Positions 1 through 10,712 of a stretch of 64,000 nucleotides of DNA are shown piece after piece. Under the pieces are notes generated by a model. The model was not told the DNA's origin. It saw only the letters and a list, made by a program, of their open reading frames with translations, and did not search any database. The first letter of the stretch is position 1. Each line of letters opens with the position of its first letter. The DNA lies in NCBI RefSeq assembly GCF_000948975.2, contig NZ_CP059735.1, forward strand, positions 2,852,001 through 2,916,000, read 5' to 3'. This stretch comes from Thalassomonas actiniarum (GTDB lineage Bacteria; Pseudomonadota; Gammaproteobacteria; Enterobacterales; Alteromonadaceae). The translations under genes and the position numbers were made by a program.

Positions 1-81
1 CCAAGGCGGATAAAAAAAGAAGCAGCCTTTGGCTTTTATGCAGGCAGGGGCAGTAATTAATTGAGAAAATGGAAATAAATA
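1..81. other. left window edge, no gene assigned
   Basis: This is the upstream flank of the allantoicase gene. A short open frame ends with TAA at 58-60 and another at 55-57, so the 3' end of an upstream gene, perhaps allantoinase given the pathway, may lie here. Too little sequence is present to recognise it. A weak ribosome binding site (GGAAAT) precedes the ATG at 82. Confidence 0.4.
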
Positions 82-1113
82 ATGACTAAAAATGAAGAGT
101 TAACTCAGCATTACAATACCCACTATGTCGATCTTGCCAGCGAGCGCATCGGCGGTGAAACCCTGGCCTGTAGCGATGATTTTTTTGCCGAAATGGAAAA
201 CCTGCTAAAACCCGGACGCGGCATTTTTATTGACGATAAATACACAGAGCGCGGCAAGTGGATGGACGGCTGGGAATCCCGTCGCAGCTACGGTCGTGAT
301 AACGGCAGGGAGTACGACTGGTGTATCATTCGTTTAGGTATCCCGGGTGTTATTTATGGCCTGGATGTCGATACTAACTTCTTCAGGGGCAATGCCCCGC
401 AAACCGTTTCTGTGGAAGGGTGTGTCAGTGAAGGGCAGCCGGATGTCTCGACCCAGTGGCAAACCATTTTATCTCAAAGTCCGGTAGAGGCTCATAGCCA
501 GAATTTCTTTGAAATCGACCCAAGTGCAACCGCCAATACTGCCTGGACCCATGTGCGCTTGAATATCTTCCCCGACGGCGGTGTCGCCCGTTTCAGGGTT
601 TACGGGCAAGCCCAGGTGAACTGGAGCGAGTTTGTTGACGGTGAATTAATCGATCTGGCCTACATTAAAAACGGCGGCAAGGCGCTTTTGGTCAGCGACA
701 TGTTTTTCAGTGATAAAAACAATTTGATCATGCCGGGACGCGGTAAAGACATGGGAGATGGCTGGGAAACCAAACGCCGTCGTGATCCGGGTCCCGACTG
801 GTCGATTATCAAGCTGGCGGCGAAAGGTAATGTGCAAAAGGTGATCATAGATACCCATCACTTTAAAGGTAATTTCCCGGATCACTTCACCCTCGAAGGT
901 ACGGTTTCTGACAGCGATGATTTCACTTCAGGTGAAAACGTCAGCTGGCAGCCGATTATCGAAAAAACCAAATTATACGCCCACCGCGAGCACTTGTTTT
1001 TAAAAGAAATTGTCGCGGATAAGGCCCAGGCCTTTACCCATGTGCGCCTAAATATTTTCCCCGACGGCGGTGTCAGCCGGATGCGGGTATTTGGCCACCG
1101 TGTCGATAAGTAA
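82..1113 (+). CDS. alc: allantoicase
   Basis: Hydrolyses allantoate to ureidoglycolate and urea in the cytoplasm, the third-last step of ureide breakdown. The 343-residue protein shows the internal duplication typical of the family: each half carries a PGRG(K) strand, an RR(D) patch and a conserved THVRLNIFPDGGV(A/S)R block (near residues 155-170 and 318-334). Length is normal for a two-repeat allantoicase. It is the first visible gene of a same-strand run with uraD, uraH and allA, separated by only 28 bp from uraD, so cotranscription is likely. The start ATG follows a short A-rich GGAAAT leader. Confidence 0.93.
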   Translation: MTKNEELTQHYNTHYVDLASERIGGETLACSDDFFAEMENLLKPGRGIFIDDKYTERGKWMDGWESRRSYGRDNGREYDWCIIRLGIPGVIYGLDVDTNFFRGNAPQTVSVEGCVSEGQPDVSTQWQTILSQSPVEAHSQNFFEIDPSATANTAWTHVRLNIFPDGGVARFRVYGQAQVNWSEFVDGELIDLAYIKNGGKALLVSDMFFSDKNNLIMPGRGKDMGDGWETKRRRDPGPDWSIIKLAAKGNVQKVIIDTHHFKGNFPDHFTLEGTVSDSDDFTSGENVSWQPIIEKTKLYAHREHLFLKEIVADKAQAFTHVRLNIFPDGGVSRMRVFGHRVDK

Positions 1114-1141
1114 CCGGGCAACAGTGAGCAGGAGTAGTTAA

Positions 1142-1651
1142 GTGACTTTACAAGAATTAAATTTGTTGCCCGAAAGTGATGCCAGCCATGCGTTTATGCA
1201 ATGTTGCACCGCAAGTACCTGGGTTAAGGCCATGGTGCAAAGCCGGCCGTTTGCAGATGAAGCGGCGTTATACCAGGCGGCGGATCAGCATTGGCAAGGG
1301 CTGAGTGAAAGCGATTATCTGGAAGCCTTCGAAGGCCATCCTAAAATCGGTGACGTTAACAGCCTCAGGGCCAAATACGCCAATACCAAAGCCCTGGCCA
1401 GCGGCGAGCAAAGTGCGGTCAATGTCGCGTCCGAGCAGGTATTAAATGACCTTGCCAAAGGCAACAGCGATTATGAAACCAAGTTTGGTTTTATTTTTAT
1501 TGTCTGTGCTACAGGCAAAAGCGCCGAACAGATGCTGGCGTTATTGCAGGCGCGCCTGCCCAATGAACGGGCGCAGGAATTAGCCAATGCCGCTGAAGAG
1601 CAGCGGAAAATTTTTCACCTGCGCTTAGACAAGTGCTTAGATAAAGTTTAG
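1142..1651 (+). CDS. uraD: 2-oxo-4-hydroxy-4-carboxy-5-ureidoimidazoline (OHCU) decarboxylase
   Basis: Decarboxylates OHCU to S-allantoin, the last step of the urate to allantoin conversion. The 169-residue protein has the family hallmarks EAFEGHPKIGDV near residues 60-71, with the catalytic His in HPKIGD, and the C-terminal RLPNER...EEQRKIFHLRL helix. It uses a GTG start at 1142 placed seven bases after the GGAG of an AGGAG site. It sits between alc and uraH; uraH begins 10 bp after its stop, which supports a single transcript. Confidence 0.95.
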   Translation: MTLQELNLLPESDASHAFMQCCTASTWVKAMVQSRPFADEAALYQAADQHWQGLSESDYLEAFEGHPKIGDVNSLRAKYANTKALASGEQSAVNVASEQVLNDLAKGNSDYETKFGFIFIVCATGKSAEQMLALLQARLPNERAQELANAAEEQRKIFHLRLDKCLDKV

Positions 1652-1661
1652 GGAAATCAAT

Positions 1662-2003
1662 ATGAGCCAAATTACCACCCATGTTTTAGATACCACCCGG
1701 GGCAAGCCGGGCGCAGAGATCCCGATCACTTTATATCAGCAAACAGCAGACGGCTGGCAACAGCTCGCCAGCGGCGTCACCAATGATGACGGCCGTATTG
1801 CCGGATTATTAGCAGATGAGCGTATTCTGGATGCCGGTATTTACCGTATGCATTTTGATACCAATGCTTATTTCGAGCGCATGGGCGATAAAGGTTTTTA
1901 TCCTTATGTCGATATTGTTTTTGAATTAAGTGCCGGCGGCGATCATTACCATATTCCGTTGTTGCTGACGGCTTATGGTTACTCCACCTACCGCGGCAGT
2001 TAA
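1662..2003 (+). CDS. uraH: 5-hydroxyisourate hydrolase (transthyretin-like)
   Basis: Hydrolyses 5-hydroxyisourate, the product of urate oxidase, to OHCU. At 113 residues it has the normal length of a bacterial transthyretin-like HIU hydrolase. The N-terminal THVLDTTRGKPG strand with the active-site His, the DDGR segment, the HYHIPLLL strand and the invariant C-terminal YRGS tetrapeptide are all present. No signal peptide is visible, so it is cytoplasmic. It follows uraD by 10 bp and precedes allA by about 36 bp. Confidence 0.97.
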   Translation: MSQITTHVLDTTRGKPGAEIPITLYQQTADGWQQLASGVTNDDGRIAGLLADERILDAGIYRMHFDTNAYFERMGDKGFYPYVDIVFELSAGGDHYHIPLLLTAYGYSTYRGS

Positions 2004-2039
2004 CGGCAACAGTTAAAGTTGGAAAATGAGTTGGGAAAT

Positions 2040-2546
2040 ATGACTGAACAAATCGTGCCTAAGATCTTAACCAGTGAAGCCTTTGCCCCTTTTGGCGATG
2101 TGATTGAAGTGGATGAGGACAGGCAGCATTTTACCATCAATGACGGCTTTACCGAGCGTTATCATGATTTGGCCACCGTGGATGTGGAGAAAAATAACGG
2201 TCGGACCCTGATTAATATTTTTCGCTCGACGCCTTTAGTACAGCCTGTCGCGATTAAAATGATGGAGCGCCATCCGCTGTCCAGTCAGGCTTTTATTCCT
2301 CTGGGCAACGAGCCTTATTTAGTGGTGGTGGCTCCCAAGGGGGAGTTGGAGTTGAGTGCTATAGAGGTTTTTATCGCCCAAAGCAACCAGGGGGTAAATT
2401 ACCATGCCGGTACCTGGCATCACTATTGTCTGGCATTGCACCAGCAAAGTGACTTTTTGGTGGTTGACAGGGGTGGTGAAGGGGACAACTGCGATGTGGT
2501 TGAACTCGACGGCAGTAAAATGATAGCAACGCAGAGCAAAGCGTAA
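2040..2546 (+). CDS. allA: ureidoglycolate lyase
   Basis: Splits ureidoglycolate into glyoxylate and urea, completing allantoate degradation. The 168-residue product follows the AllA pattern throughout: EAFAPFGDVIE near the N terminus, FTERYHDLA, ERHPLSSQAFIPLG, GVNYHAGTWHHY and a C-terminal DFLVVDRGGEGDNCDV. An in-frame TTG at 2019 would add seven residues, but the ATG at 2040 matches the usual start of the family, so it is preferred. It is the last member of the close alc-uraD-uraH-allA run; guaD starts 121 bp downstream and may have its own promoter. Confidence 0.94.
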   Translation: MTEQIVPKILTSEAFAPFGDVIEVDEDRQHFTINDGFTERYHDLATVDVEKNNGRTLINIFRSTPLVQPVAIKMMERHPLSSQAFIPLGNEPYLVVVAPKGELELSAIEVFIAQSNQGVNYHAGTWHHYCLALHQQSDFLVVDRGGEGDNCDVVELDGSKMIATQSKA

Positions 2547-2667
2547 AAGTTGAGGCGATATAAGCTGTGCTGCGAGGACATTCGGCCGGGTTATATTGAA
2601 TAATTCTATCTTCATCCAAAAATTAAGGCACAGGCCGGGATGAGAATCTTATAGAGAATAAAGTGTT

Positions 2668-3954
2668 ATGTTAAAAGTTTATCGTGGTGAAATCTTACAC
2701 TTTTTGGCGGATCCCGCCAAAGTGGCACTTGAGCAAAGTTACCAGCACTTTGCCGACGGTCTGCTGGTGATTGAAGACGGCAAGGTAAAACAGCTGGGGG
2801 AGGCATCAAACCTGCTAGCGACTTTACCGGGCGGTGTTGAAGTGACCCATTATCAAAACGGCCTGATCATGCCGGGGTTTATTGATACCCATATCCATTA
2901 TCCGCAAACGGAAATGATCGCTTCATATGGCGAGCAGCTGCTTGAATGGCTGGAAAATTATACCTTCCCGGCAGAAAGGCGCTTTGAAGATGAAGCCTAT
3001 GCCAAAGATGTGGCCGAGTTTTTCCTGGATCAGTTGCTTGATGCCGGCACCACTACCGCCCTGGTATTTGGCACCGTACATAAACAGTCGGTGGATGCCT
3101 TTTTTACCGTGGCACAACAGAAAAAACTACGTATGATCTGCGGTAAGGTGTTAATGGACAGAAACTGTCCGGACTTTTTAACCGATACCGCCGAAACCGG
3201 TTTTAACGACAGTAAAGCCTTAATCGAAAAATGGCACAATACCGACCGGCTGCAATATGCGGTGACGCCAAGATTTGCCCCTACCAGTACCCGTGAGCAG
3301 CTGGATAAAGCCGGGGAATTGCTCTCCCTGTATCCTGATGTCTATATGCATACCCACCTTTGTGAAAACAAAAAGGAAATTGAATGGGTGCAGGCGCTAT
3401 TCCCGGAAAGTAAGGGTTACCTGGATGTTTACGATCAAAGCAATCTGCTGGGCCGACGCAGTGTTTTTGCCCACGGCGTACATTTACACGACGAAGAATG
3501 CCAGCGCCTGAGTGATACCGGCTCGGCGATTGCTTTTTGTCCTACTTCCAATTTATTCCTCGGCAGCGGTTTGTTTAACTTGAAACAGGCCGAAGAATAC
3601 GATGTCAATGTCGGCATGGGGACAGATGTCGGTGCCGGCACCAGCTTTTCCATCCTGCACAGCCTGAACGAAGCCTATAAAATCCAGCAGCTCAGGGGAG
3701 AGAAACTAACGCCGTTTAAATCTTTCTATCTCTCTACTTTAGGAGGCGCGGTGGCGCTGGACCTGGAAGATAAGATAGGGAATTTAGCACCAGGCAAAGA
3801 AGCCGACTTTATCGTACTTGATTATCATGCCACGCCGCTGATGCAGCGCCGTATGAAACAGTGCAAAACCCTGCATGAAAAGCTCTTTGTACTGAGCATG
3901 TTAGGGGATGAACGTAGCGTCTGCGCAACCCATATTCTCGGAGAGAGGGTTTAG
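2668..3954 (+). CDS. guaD: guanine deaminase
   Basis: Deaminates guanine to xanthine, feeding the purine ring into the urate pathway. The 428-residue amidohydrolase carries the zinc-binding THIHYPQ motif after MPGFID (about residues 68-77), HTHLCEN, FAHGVHL and the GMGTDVGAGTS aspartate motif, all characteristic of GuaD rather than cytosine deaminase. Length is typical. No export signal. It lies between allA and puuD on the same strand, consistent with one catabolic cluster. Confidence 0.95.
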   Translation: MLKVYRGEILHFLADPAKVALEQSYQHFADGLLVIEDGKVKQLGEASNLLATLPGGVEVTHYQNGLIMPGFIDTHIHYPQTEMIASYGEQLLEWLENYTFPAERRFEDEAYAKDVAEFFLDQLLDAGTTTALVFGTVHKQSVDAFFTVAQQKKLRMICGKVLMDRNCPDFLTDTAETGFNDSKALIEKWHNTDRLQYAVTPRFAPTSTREQLDKAGELLSLYPDVYMHTHLCENKKEIEWVQALFPESKGYLDVYDQSNLLGRRSVFAHGVHLHDEECQRLSDTGSAIAFCPTSNLFLGSGLFNLKQAEEYDVNVGMGTDVGAGTSFSILHSLNEAYKIQQLRGEKLTPFKSFYLSTLGGAVALDLEDKIGNLAPGKEADFIVLDYHATPLMQRRMKQCKTLHEKLFVLSMLGDERSVCATHILGERV

Positions 3955-3972
3955 GCGCAGCGAGAGATAAAT

Positions 3973-3991
3973 CCCGGGTGTATCACCCGGG
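3973..3991. other. GC-rich hairpin after guaD
   Basis: CCCGGGTG and CACCCGGG form a perfect 8-bp stem around a TAT loop, 19 bp after the guaD stop codon. There is no T tract, so it is more likely an mRNA-stabilising or attenuating stem than an intrinsic terminator. Confidence 0.5.
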
Positions 3992-4076
3992 TAAGGTCAC
4001 CTGGCAGCCACAGGCAAAAAATATAACGATAAGCCCGGTGACAGTATTTATTTAAAACTCAAATGATAGGAAGTTT

Positions 4077-5276
4077 ATGGATCCGTATATTACTGAATGG
4101 CTCAACCTTATCTTGCGCTTTGCCCATTTAATCACGGGTATCGCCTGGATCGGCGCATCGTTTTATTTTGTCTGGCTGGACAACCACCTGGAAAAGCCGC
4201 CGGCGTGGAAAGAAGAAAAAGGCATCAAGGGAGATCTCTGGGCCATACATGGCGGCGGGTTTTATGAAGTAGCCAAATACAAGCTGGCGCCGCCGCAAAT
4301 GCCGCAAACCCTGCACTGGTTTAAGTGGGAAGCCTATACCACCTGGATCACGGGTTTCTTATTATTGTCCCTGATGTTTTATGTCGGCGCTGAGTCTTAC
4401 CTTATCGACAAAAGGGTGGCGGATTTAACGCAAATGCAGGCGGTTGCCATTGGTCTTGGCTCAATAGTTTTCGGTGTCGGCTGTTATGAAGTGATGGTAC
4501 GTACCAAATTAAGAGAACACGGCCTGTTGTTGGGTATCTTGTTGTTGGCCCTGGCCACGGCCTTATCTTATGGCCTGACCCAAGTATTTAGTGCCCGTGG
4601 CGCTTATATCCATATGGGCGCCATTATCGGCACTATTATGGCGGGCAATGTGTTTTTCGGCATCATGCCTTCCCAGCGTGCGCTGGTAAAAGCCGTAGAA
4701 GAGGGCACCAGCCCGGATCCCGCCTACGGCCTTAATGCCAAGGTACGCTCGACCCACAATACTTATACCACCTTGCCGATCTTATTTATGATGATCAGCA
4801 ACCATTATCCTATCACCTATAACCATGAGTATAACTGGCTGATTTTAGTAGCGGTGATAGTGATCACTGCGGTGATCCGCCAGTTCTTTGTCCTGCGTCA
4901 TTTCGGTACCAATAAACCGGCATTGTTGGCAGGCGCTGCGGCGGCCATTGCGGTACTGGCGTATCTGATCGCGCCGAAAAACCTGGAGCCGAGTGCGGAG
5001 CAACTGCAGCAGGGGGTTGATATCACTAAGGTGAATACCATCATACAAAGCCGGTGCGTGACTTGTCACAGCGTCAGTCCCAGCGATGATGTCTTCAAGG
5101 CGGCCCCGGGAGGCGTGATGTTTGATGATCTTAACGCTATCCAGCAATGGGCGCCACGGATCAAGGCCCGGACCATAGATGCCCCGGATATGCCCTTTAT
5201 GAATAAAACCCAGATGACCCAGGACGAGCGCGAGTACCTGGCATTATGGATTGCCAAAGGAGCGCCTATTCACTAG
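4077..5276 (+). CDS. puuD: membrane urate oxidase (urate hydroxylase) with C-terminal cytochrome c domain
   Basis: Oxidises urate to 5-hydroxyisourate using the respiratory chain instead of O2-dependent uricase. The 399-residue protein starts with a membrane region rich in hydrophobic segments (first one LILRFAHLITGIAWIGASFYFVWLD) and includes the family motif HGGGFYEVAKYK. The C-terminal domain carries a haem-binding CVTCH at residues 327-331 and a downstream Met-containing MPFMNKT loop. A good AGGAAG site precedes the ATG. Context between guaD, uraH and uraD supports the assignment. Electron transfer to the terminal oxidase is known for the family, not shown here. Confidence 0.92.
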   Translation: MDPYITEWLNLILRFAHLITGIAWIGASFYFVWLDNHLEKPPAWKEEKGIKGDLWAIHGGGFYEVAKYKLAPPQMPQTLHWFKWEAYTTWITGFLLLSLMFYVGAESYLIDKRVADLTQMQAVAIGLGSIVFGVGCYEVMVRTKLREHGLLLGILLLALATALSYGLTQVFSARGAYIHMGAIIGTIMAGNVFFGIMPSQRALVKAVEEGTSPDPAYGLNAKVRSTHNTYTTLPILFMMISNHYPITYNHEYNWLILVAVIVITAVIRQFFVLRHFGTNKPALLAGAAAAIAVLAYLIAPKNLEPSAEQLQQGVDITKVNTIIQSRCVTCHSVSPSDDVFKAAPGGVMFDDLNAIQQWAPRIKARTIDAPDMPFMNKTQMTQDEREYLALWIAKGAPIH

Positions 5277-5368
5277 GCACTTACCGGATAAGAGCTGGAT
5301 AAGCGTCAGGAAAAACGGCCTGGGTTATAAATTGAAGCGGGTCATGAAAAGAATAAGGTACAGAAACT

Positions 5369-7549
5369 ATGCAAACCAATACAGTTAACCGTGTTATCAA
5401 ACACGGCTATAAAATCCACCCGGCATTATTCGAACTGGTGGAGCAGGAAGTCTTGCCGGGGCTAGGGCTGGATAATGAAAGCTTCTGGCACGCTTTTAGT
5501 GATATTTTGTCGGATTTTATCCCGCAAAATCGCGAGCTCCTGGAAAAAAGGGCCAGTTTGCAACAGCAAATAGATGACTGGCACCGTAATCATAAAGACT
5601 TTAACGCCAGTGCTTACCGGGCCTTTTTAACGGATATCGGCTATATCGTGCCTGAAGGGGAAGACTTTAGCATTACCACGGCTAATGTTGATGCGGAAGT
5701 GGCTACCATCGCCGGACCGCAACTGGTTGTGCCGCTGATGAATGCCAGGTATGCCCTCAACGCCGCCAATGCCCGCTGGGGCAGCTTATATGATGCCCTG
5801 TACGGCACGGATGTGATTGATGAGTCCGATGGCGCTGAACGCAGCGGCGGTTATAATGCCCGCCGCGGCGATAAAGTGATCGCTTTTGCCCGGGACTTTC
5901 TTGATAAAACCTTGCCGCTCGTTAGCGGCAGCCATAAGCACACCCAAAATTACTATGTTGAAAACCAAAGGCTGGTGGCGGTACTCGCCGACGGCGAACA
6001 TAGCCATTTGGCGGATGAAAGCCAGTTTGTCGGTTTTAACGGTGAGCAAAGCAAACCTGCCTCTGTATTATGTCAAAACCATGGCCTGCATATAGAGATC
6101 CAGTTTGATGATCATCACCTGATCGGTAAAACCGACAATGCCGGTATCAAAGACATTATCCTGGAATCGGCGTTAAGCACAATACAGGATTGTGAAGACT
6201 CGATTGCCGCCGTTGACGGCGAAGATAAAACCGCGGTTTACCGCAACTGGCTTGGCCTGATGCGGGGCAATTTAAGTGAAACCCTGGAAAAAAATGGCCG
6301 TCAGTTAACCCGGACCTTAAACGGTGATCGCCATTATCTTGATGCCCGCGGCGAAGCGCTCGTATTGCCGGGGCGCAGTTTGCAATTTATCCGCAACGTC
6401 GGCCACTTGATGACCACGGATGCGGTACTGACCAGTGACGATAATGAGGTGCCGGAAGGCCTGGTGGACGGCATGATCACCAGTTTGATTTCCCTGCACG
6501 ATCTTAACGGCAACTCGGCTTTTAAAAACTCACGCCACGGCAGTATCTATATCGTAAAGCCTAAGATGCACGGCCCGGATGAAGTTGCCTTTACCTGCCG
6601 GTTATTTTCCCGCATCGAGCAGGCACTTGGCCTTGAGGAAAATACCATTAAAGTGGGGATCATGGACGAGGAGCGCCGCACTTCCGTAAACTTAAAGGAA
6701 TGTATCCGCGCGGCGAAAACCCGCCTTGCCTTTATCAATACCGGCTTTTTAGACAGAACCGGTGATGAAATCCACACCGGCATGCTGGCGGGTCCTATGG
6801 CGCGTAAAGAGCTGATGAAGGATGAGAAATGGATCTCTGCCTATGAAAACAGAAATGTCCGCATAGGCCTGGCGGCCGGGCTGAAGGGCAAAGCGCAAAT
6901 CGGCAAGGGTATGTGGGCGGTGCCGGATCAAATGGCCAATATGCTCAATACCAAAGTCGGCCACCCGTTATCCGGGGCAAACTGTGCCTGGGTGCCGTCA
7001 CCGACTGCCGCCACTTTGCATGTGATGCATTATCACCAGGTCGATGTTGCCAAGGTGCAGCAACAACTGATGCAGCAAGCGGCAAAAGATGATTTAGGCG
7101 ATTTGCTGACCTTGCCGTTATTGGCGGATCCCAAAAGCTTAACTGCAGATGAGATACAGGCGGAGCTGGATAATAATGTCCAGGGCTTGCTTGGTTATGT
7201 GGTGCGCTGGGTGGACCTGGGGATCGGCTGCTCTAAGGTGCCGGATATTGATGATATCGGCCGTATGGAAGACAGGGCGACGTTAAGAATCTCCAGCCAG
7301 CATATTTGTAACTGGTTAGCGCATAATATCTTAGATGAAGCACAAGTGATGGCATCCCTTAAACGTATGGCCCAAGTGGTCGACGGGCAAAATGCCGGCG
7401 ACGATGCTTATACCAATATGGCGCCGAATTTTGAGAACAGCATTGCTTTTCAGGCGGCCTGCGATTTGATCTTTAAAGGTAAAGAACAGCCGAGCGGTTA
7501 CACCGAGCCTTTACTGCACCAAAGCCGACGTCAGGTTAAAGCGAAATAG
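5369..7549 (+). CDS. glcB: malate synthase G
   Basis: Condenses glyoxylate with acetyl-CoA to malate. The 726-residue single-chain length, the [18 protein letters not shown] segment, the [11 protein letters not shown] loop and the [11 protein letters not shown] motif identify isoform G rather than A. Placement directly after the ureide genes suggests that it here serves to capture glyoxylate released by AllA, rather than only glycolate or glyoxylate-shunt metabolism. No isocitrate lyase or glc genes adjoin it. A hairpin lies 30 bp downstream. Confidence 0.95.
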   Translation: MQTNTVNRVIKHGYKIHPALFELVEQEVLPGLGLDNESFWHAFSDILSDFIPQNRELLEKRASLQQQIDDWHRNHKDFNASAYRAFLTDIGYIVPEGEDFSITTANVDAEVATIAGPQLVVPLMNARYALNAANARWGSLYDALYGTDVIDESDGAERSGGYNARRGDKVIAFARDFLDKTLPLVSGSHKHTQNYYVENQRLVAVLADGEHSHLADESQFVGFNGEQSKPASVLCQNHGLHIEIQFDDHHLIGKTDNAGIKDIILESALSTIQDCEDSIAAVDGEDKTAVYRNWLGLMRGNLSETLEKNGRQLTRTLNGDRHYLDARGEALVLPGRSLQFIRNVGHLMTTDAVLTSDDNEVPEGLVDGMITSLISLHDLNGNSAFKNSRHGSIYIVKPKMHGPDEVAFTCRLFSRIEQALGLEENTIKVGIMDEERRTSVNLKECIRAAKTRLAFINTGFLDRTGDEIHTGMLAGPMARKELMKDEKWISAYENRNVRIGLAAGLKGKAQIGKGMWAVPDQMANMLNTKVGHPLSGANCAWVPSPTAATLHVMHYHQVDVAKVQQQLMQQAAKDDLGDLLTLPLLADPKSLTADEIQAELDNNVQGLLGYVVRWVDLGIGCSKVPDIDDIGRMEDRATLRISSQHICNWLAHNILDEAQVMASLKRMAQVVDGQNAGDDAYTNMAPNFENSIAFQAACDLIFKGKEQPSGYTEPLLHQSRRQVKAK

Positions 7550-7578
7550 ATCAAAAAAATACACGGCAATCTTTGTAT

Positions 7579-7622
7579 AATAGCCACTAAGCTCGCCCCT
7601 GTGGCGGGTTTAGTGTGCTATT
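7579..7622. terminator. long imperfect hairpin after glcB
   Basis: The arms AATAGCCACTAAGCTCGCC and GGCGGGTTTAGTGTGCTATT pair with a few mismatches around a short loop. It sits 29 bp after the malate synthase stop and before the regulator gene. A clear U tract is missing, so it may be a terminator, an RNA-stability element or a dispersed repeat. Confidence 0.45.
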
Positions 7623-7727
7623 GCTTGCCAGGGCAAAGAAAACTTTGCCATTTACCTGGTTCACCCCTTTAAAAACCGGCGATTGCACCTATATACTAAT
7701 CAATTGCTATATTAAGGAGTTATTGCG

Positions 7728-8354
7728 TTGTCATCAGCCAAGTCACAAGACGGTAATATCAGGCAAAAAAACAAAGCCCTGATTTTAACTGCGGCGAAAA
7801 AAGAATTTGTCACTTACGGGTTTAAAGGGGCATCGATTAAACGTATTGCCGAGCGCGCCAATATTCCCAGAACCAATATTCATTATTACTACAAGAATAA
7901 AATCGATCTCTACCAGCAACTGCTTAATGATATCCTGGAAACCTGGAACCAAAGATTTGATACCTTGACGGCAGAAGATAATGCCAAAGAGGCGTTAACC
8001 GCCTATATTCGTGCCAAGGTGATGTACTCAAAAACCGATCCCGATGCCTCTCGTATTTTTGCCAGTGAAATTATTCATGGCGCCCCGCATTTAAAACCAT
8101 ATCTTGCTAAAGAGTTTAAAGAATGGGTACAGGGAAAAACTGCGGTGATCCAGTCCTGGATAGATCAGGGACAAATTAATGCGGTTAATCCCTACCATTT
8201 GCTTTTTTTGATCTGGGGGGCAAGTCAGCATTATGCCGACTTTAATGTCCAGGTCTTATCCGCCATGGATAAACAGGAGATGTCCAACGATGATTATGAA
8301 GATGTTGTGACTTCACTGACCTCGATTATCCTGTGTGGGTGCGGCATCAAATAA
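7728..8354 (+). CDS. TetR family regulator, RutR-like
   Basis: Predicted one-component DNA-binding regulator of 208 residues. The N-terminal helix-turn-helix (about residues 22-65) reads KKEFVTYGFKGASIKRIAERANIPRT; the C-terminal half, with SRIFASEIIHGAPHL and LIWGASQHYADF, resembles the RutR (YcdC) ligand domain that senses pyrimidines. The start is TTG at 7728, placed 8 bp after AAGGAG; no in-frame ATG is available nearby. Lying between the ureide genes and adenine deaminase, it probably controls purine catabolism, but ligand and operators are inferred. Confidence 0.85.
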   Translation: MSSAKSQDGNIRQKNKALILTAAKKEFVTYGFKGASIKRIAERANIPRTNIHYYYKNKIDLYQQLLNDILETWNQRFDTLTAEDNAKEALTAYIRAKVMYSKTDPDASRIFASEIIHGAPHLKPYLAKEFKEWVQGKTAVIQSWIDQGQINAVNPYHLLFLIWGASQHYADFNVQVLSAMDKQEMSNDDYEDVVTSLTSIILCGCGIK

Positions 8355-8407
8355 CGGTGGAAAATGGCAGCTTCTGCCGCCATGAAAAAATAGCAGCGTC
8401 AGTTTGC

Positions 8408-8435
8408 ACTCAAGGTATACTTAAATACATTGAGT
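8408..8435 (+). promoter_or_regulatory. palindrome over a candidate -10 box upstream of adenine deaminase
   Basis: ACTCAA and TTGAGT flank GGTATACTTAAATACA to give a 28-bp imperfect palindrome starting 53 bp before the start codon. The left half contains TATACT, a possible -10 hexamer, without a convincing -35. It could be an operator for the adjacent TetR-type regulator; this is inference. Confidence 0.35.
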
Positions 8436-8442
8436 ACAATAA

Positions 8443-9486
<1,044 letters not shown>

Positions 9487-9664
9487 GGGGGGGGTTATTG
9501 AGGGGCAAAGTTTCCGGCAACTTCACAAAGAGGTTAACTTTCAGCACTTTGAACGTTAAGATGGCTTTTTATCAACCACTTTATACAAGCAAAGTTTTTT
9601 CCGGCGCCGTTATCTTTTAATTAAGGTCCGAAAGCTTGAATGAGGTGAATGTACAGGAAAGGCT

Positions 9665-10132
9665 ATGACCCAAGCGTTACATTTTCGTCGTCTGGAAAGC
9701 ATGTATCAGGCGGCCCCCATCAATGAATTTTACCGGCCAGAGATGCAGGTGGGCGAGGGCGAAGCGAGTATCACCATAACCGTGGATGAAAAACATCACC
9801 ACTCAGGCGGGGGCGTACACGGCTCCGTTTATTTTAAAATGCTCGATGATGCCGCATTTTTTGCCGCCAACTCCCTCGAAGATAAAGTTTTTGTCCTAAC
9901 CACGAGTTTTACCACTTACCTGACCCGCCCGGTGGCCCATGGAAAATTGACCGCCAAAGGTAAAATGGTCAACAGCAATAAAAGCCAGTTTATCGCCGAA
10001 GCCGTGGTTTATGATGAAAAGGATAATGAGATCGGGCGTGGCAATGGTATCTTTGTCCGGGGAAAATTACCGTTAACAGATGCCAGGGGGTATTTATCAT
10101 ATGACGGTGATAACGGAAACCACAGCGGCTAG
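9665..10132 (+). CDS. PaaI-type hotdog thioesterase
   Basis: A 155-residue single hotdog domain, with HHHSGGGVHGSVYFKMLDDAAFFAAN containing the HGG-like active loop and acidic helix of PaaI/YigI-type thioesterases, followed by the strand TTSFTTYLTRPV. It probably hydrolyses an acyl- or aryl-CoA in the cytoplasm; the substrate is unknown. A GGAAAGG site precedes the ATG. The DUF3750 gene overlaps its 3' end by 32 bp in another frame, suggesting translational coupling. Confidence 0.8.
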   Translation: MTQALHFRRLESMYQAAPINEFYRPEMQVGEGEASITITVDEKHHHSGGGVHGSVYFKMLDDAAFFAANSLEDKVFVLTTSFTTYLTRPVAHGKLTAKGKMVNSNKSQFIAEAVVYDEKDNEIGRGNGIFVRGKLPLTDARGYLSYDGDNGNHSG

Positions 10133-10712
10133 TGTTGAGTTAAGGGCAGCAAAAATTCCGGGGGCTGTGGGGATTATTGCCGATCATTACTGGTTTGTGA
10201 TTGATAAAGGCGGGGATAGCCACAGGCAGCGTTGGGAAGTCTGGCAGCACAAAAATGTCGGCGGGCAAAGCTGGTATTATCTTCATAAAAACCTGAAAGA
10301 GTGCGAAAGTGGAGTGGGCAACGGACCGAGCCGGGTAGAGTATCGCTGGCGCGGAGCAAAAGCGGCAAACTTGATTCGGGTGATAGAAGCTTCACCGGAG
10401 CAATATCCTCATCTGGGCCTTTACCGATACTGGCCGGGGCCTAACAGTAATACTTATGTCCAATGGATACTCGATCAGGCAAAAATCACGGAAATACCCG
10501 GCCCCAGCGCCATAGGTAAAGACTATCTGGGCATAATGGGAAGTAAGTTAACCCGGCAGGGGATCTTAATATCAACCCCGGTTATCGGTGTGGATTTTGT
10601 TTGGGGCAACTATGTTACTTTCCAGTTGGCCACTTTACCTTTTGGCTGGACTTTTAAACCTTTCAGGCTGGTTTACCCCGGATTAAGATGGCAGCAAAAT
10701 GAAAACAGATAA
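10101..10712 (+). CDS. DUF3750 family protein
   Basis: A 203-residue protein whose conserved core contains YRWRGAKAANLIRVIEASPEQYP and PGPNSNTYVQWIL, the signature I associate with DUF3750. The N and S of the NSNTYVQW motif suggest an enzyme-like site, but no function is known. The ATG at 10101 has a GGGGG tract about 10 bp upstream and is preferred over an earlier in-frame start at 10080. It overlaps the thioesterase gene by 32 bp and is followed at once by a MITE-like repeat. Confidence 0.7.
   Translation: MTVITETTAASVELRAAKIPGAVGIIADHYWFVIDKGGDSHRQRWEVWQHKNVGGQSWYYLHKNLKECESGVGNGPSRVEYRWRGAKAANLIRVIEASPEQYPHLGLYRYWPGPNSNTYVQWILDQAKITEIPGPSAIGKDYLGIMGSKLTRQGILISTPVIGVDFVWGNYVTFQLATLPFGWTFKPFRLVYPGLRWQQNENR

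Noticed and set aside
1-81. Assigning the left edge to allantoinase
   Set aside because: At most 19 codons are visible in any frame and none matches a known C terminus well enough.
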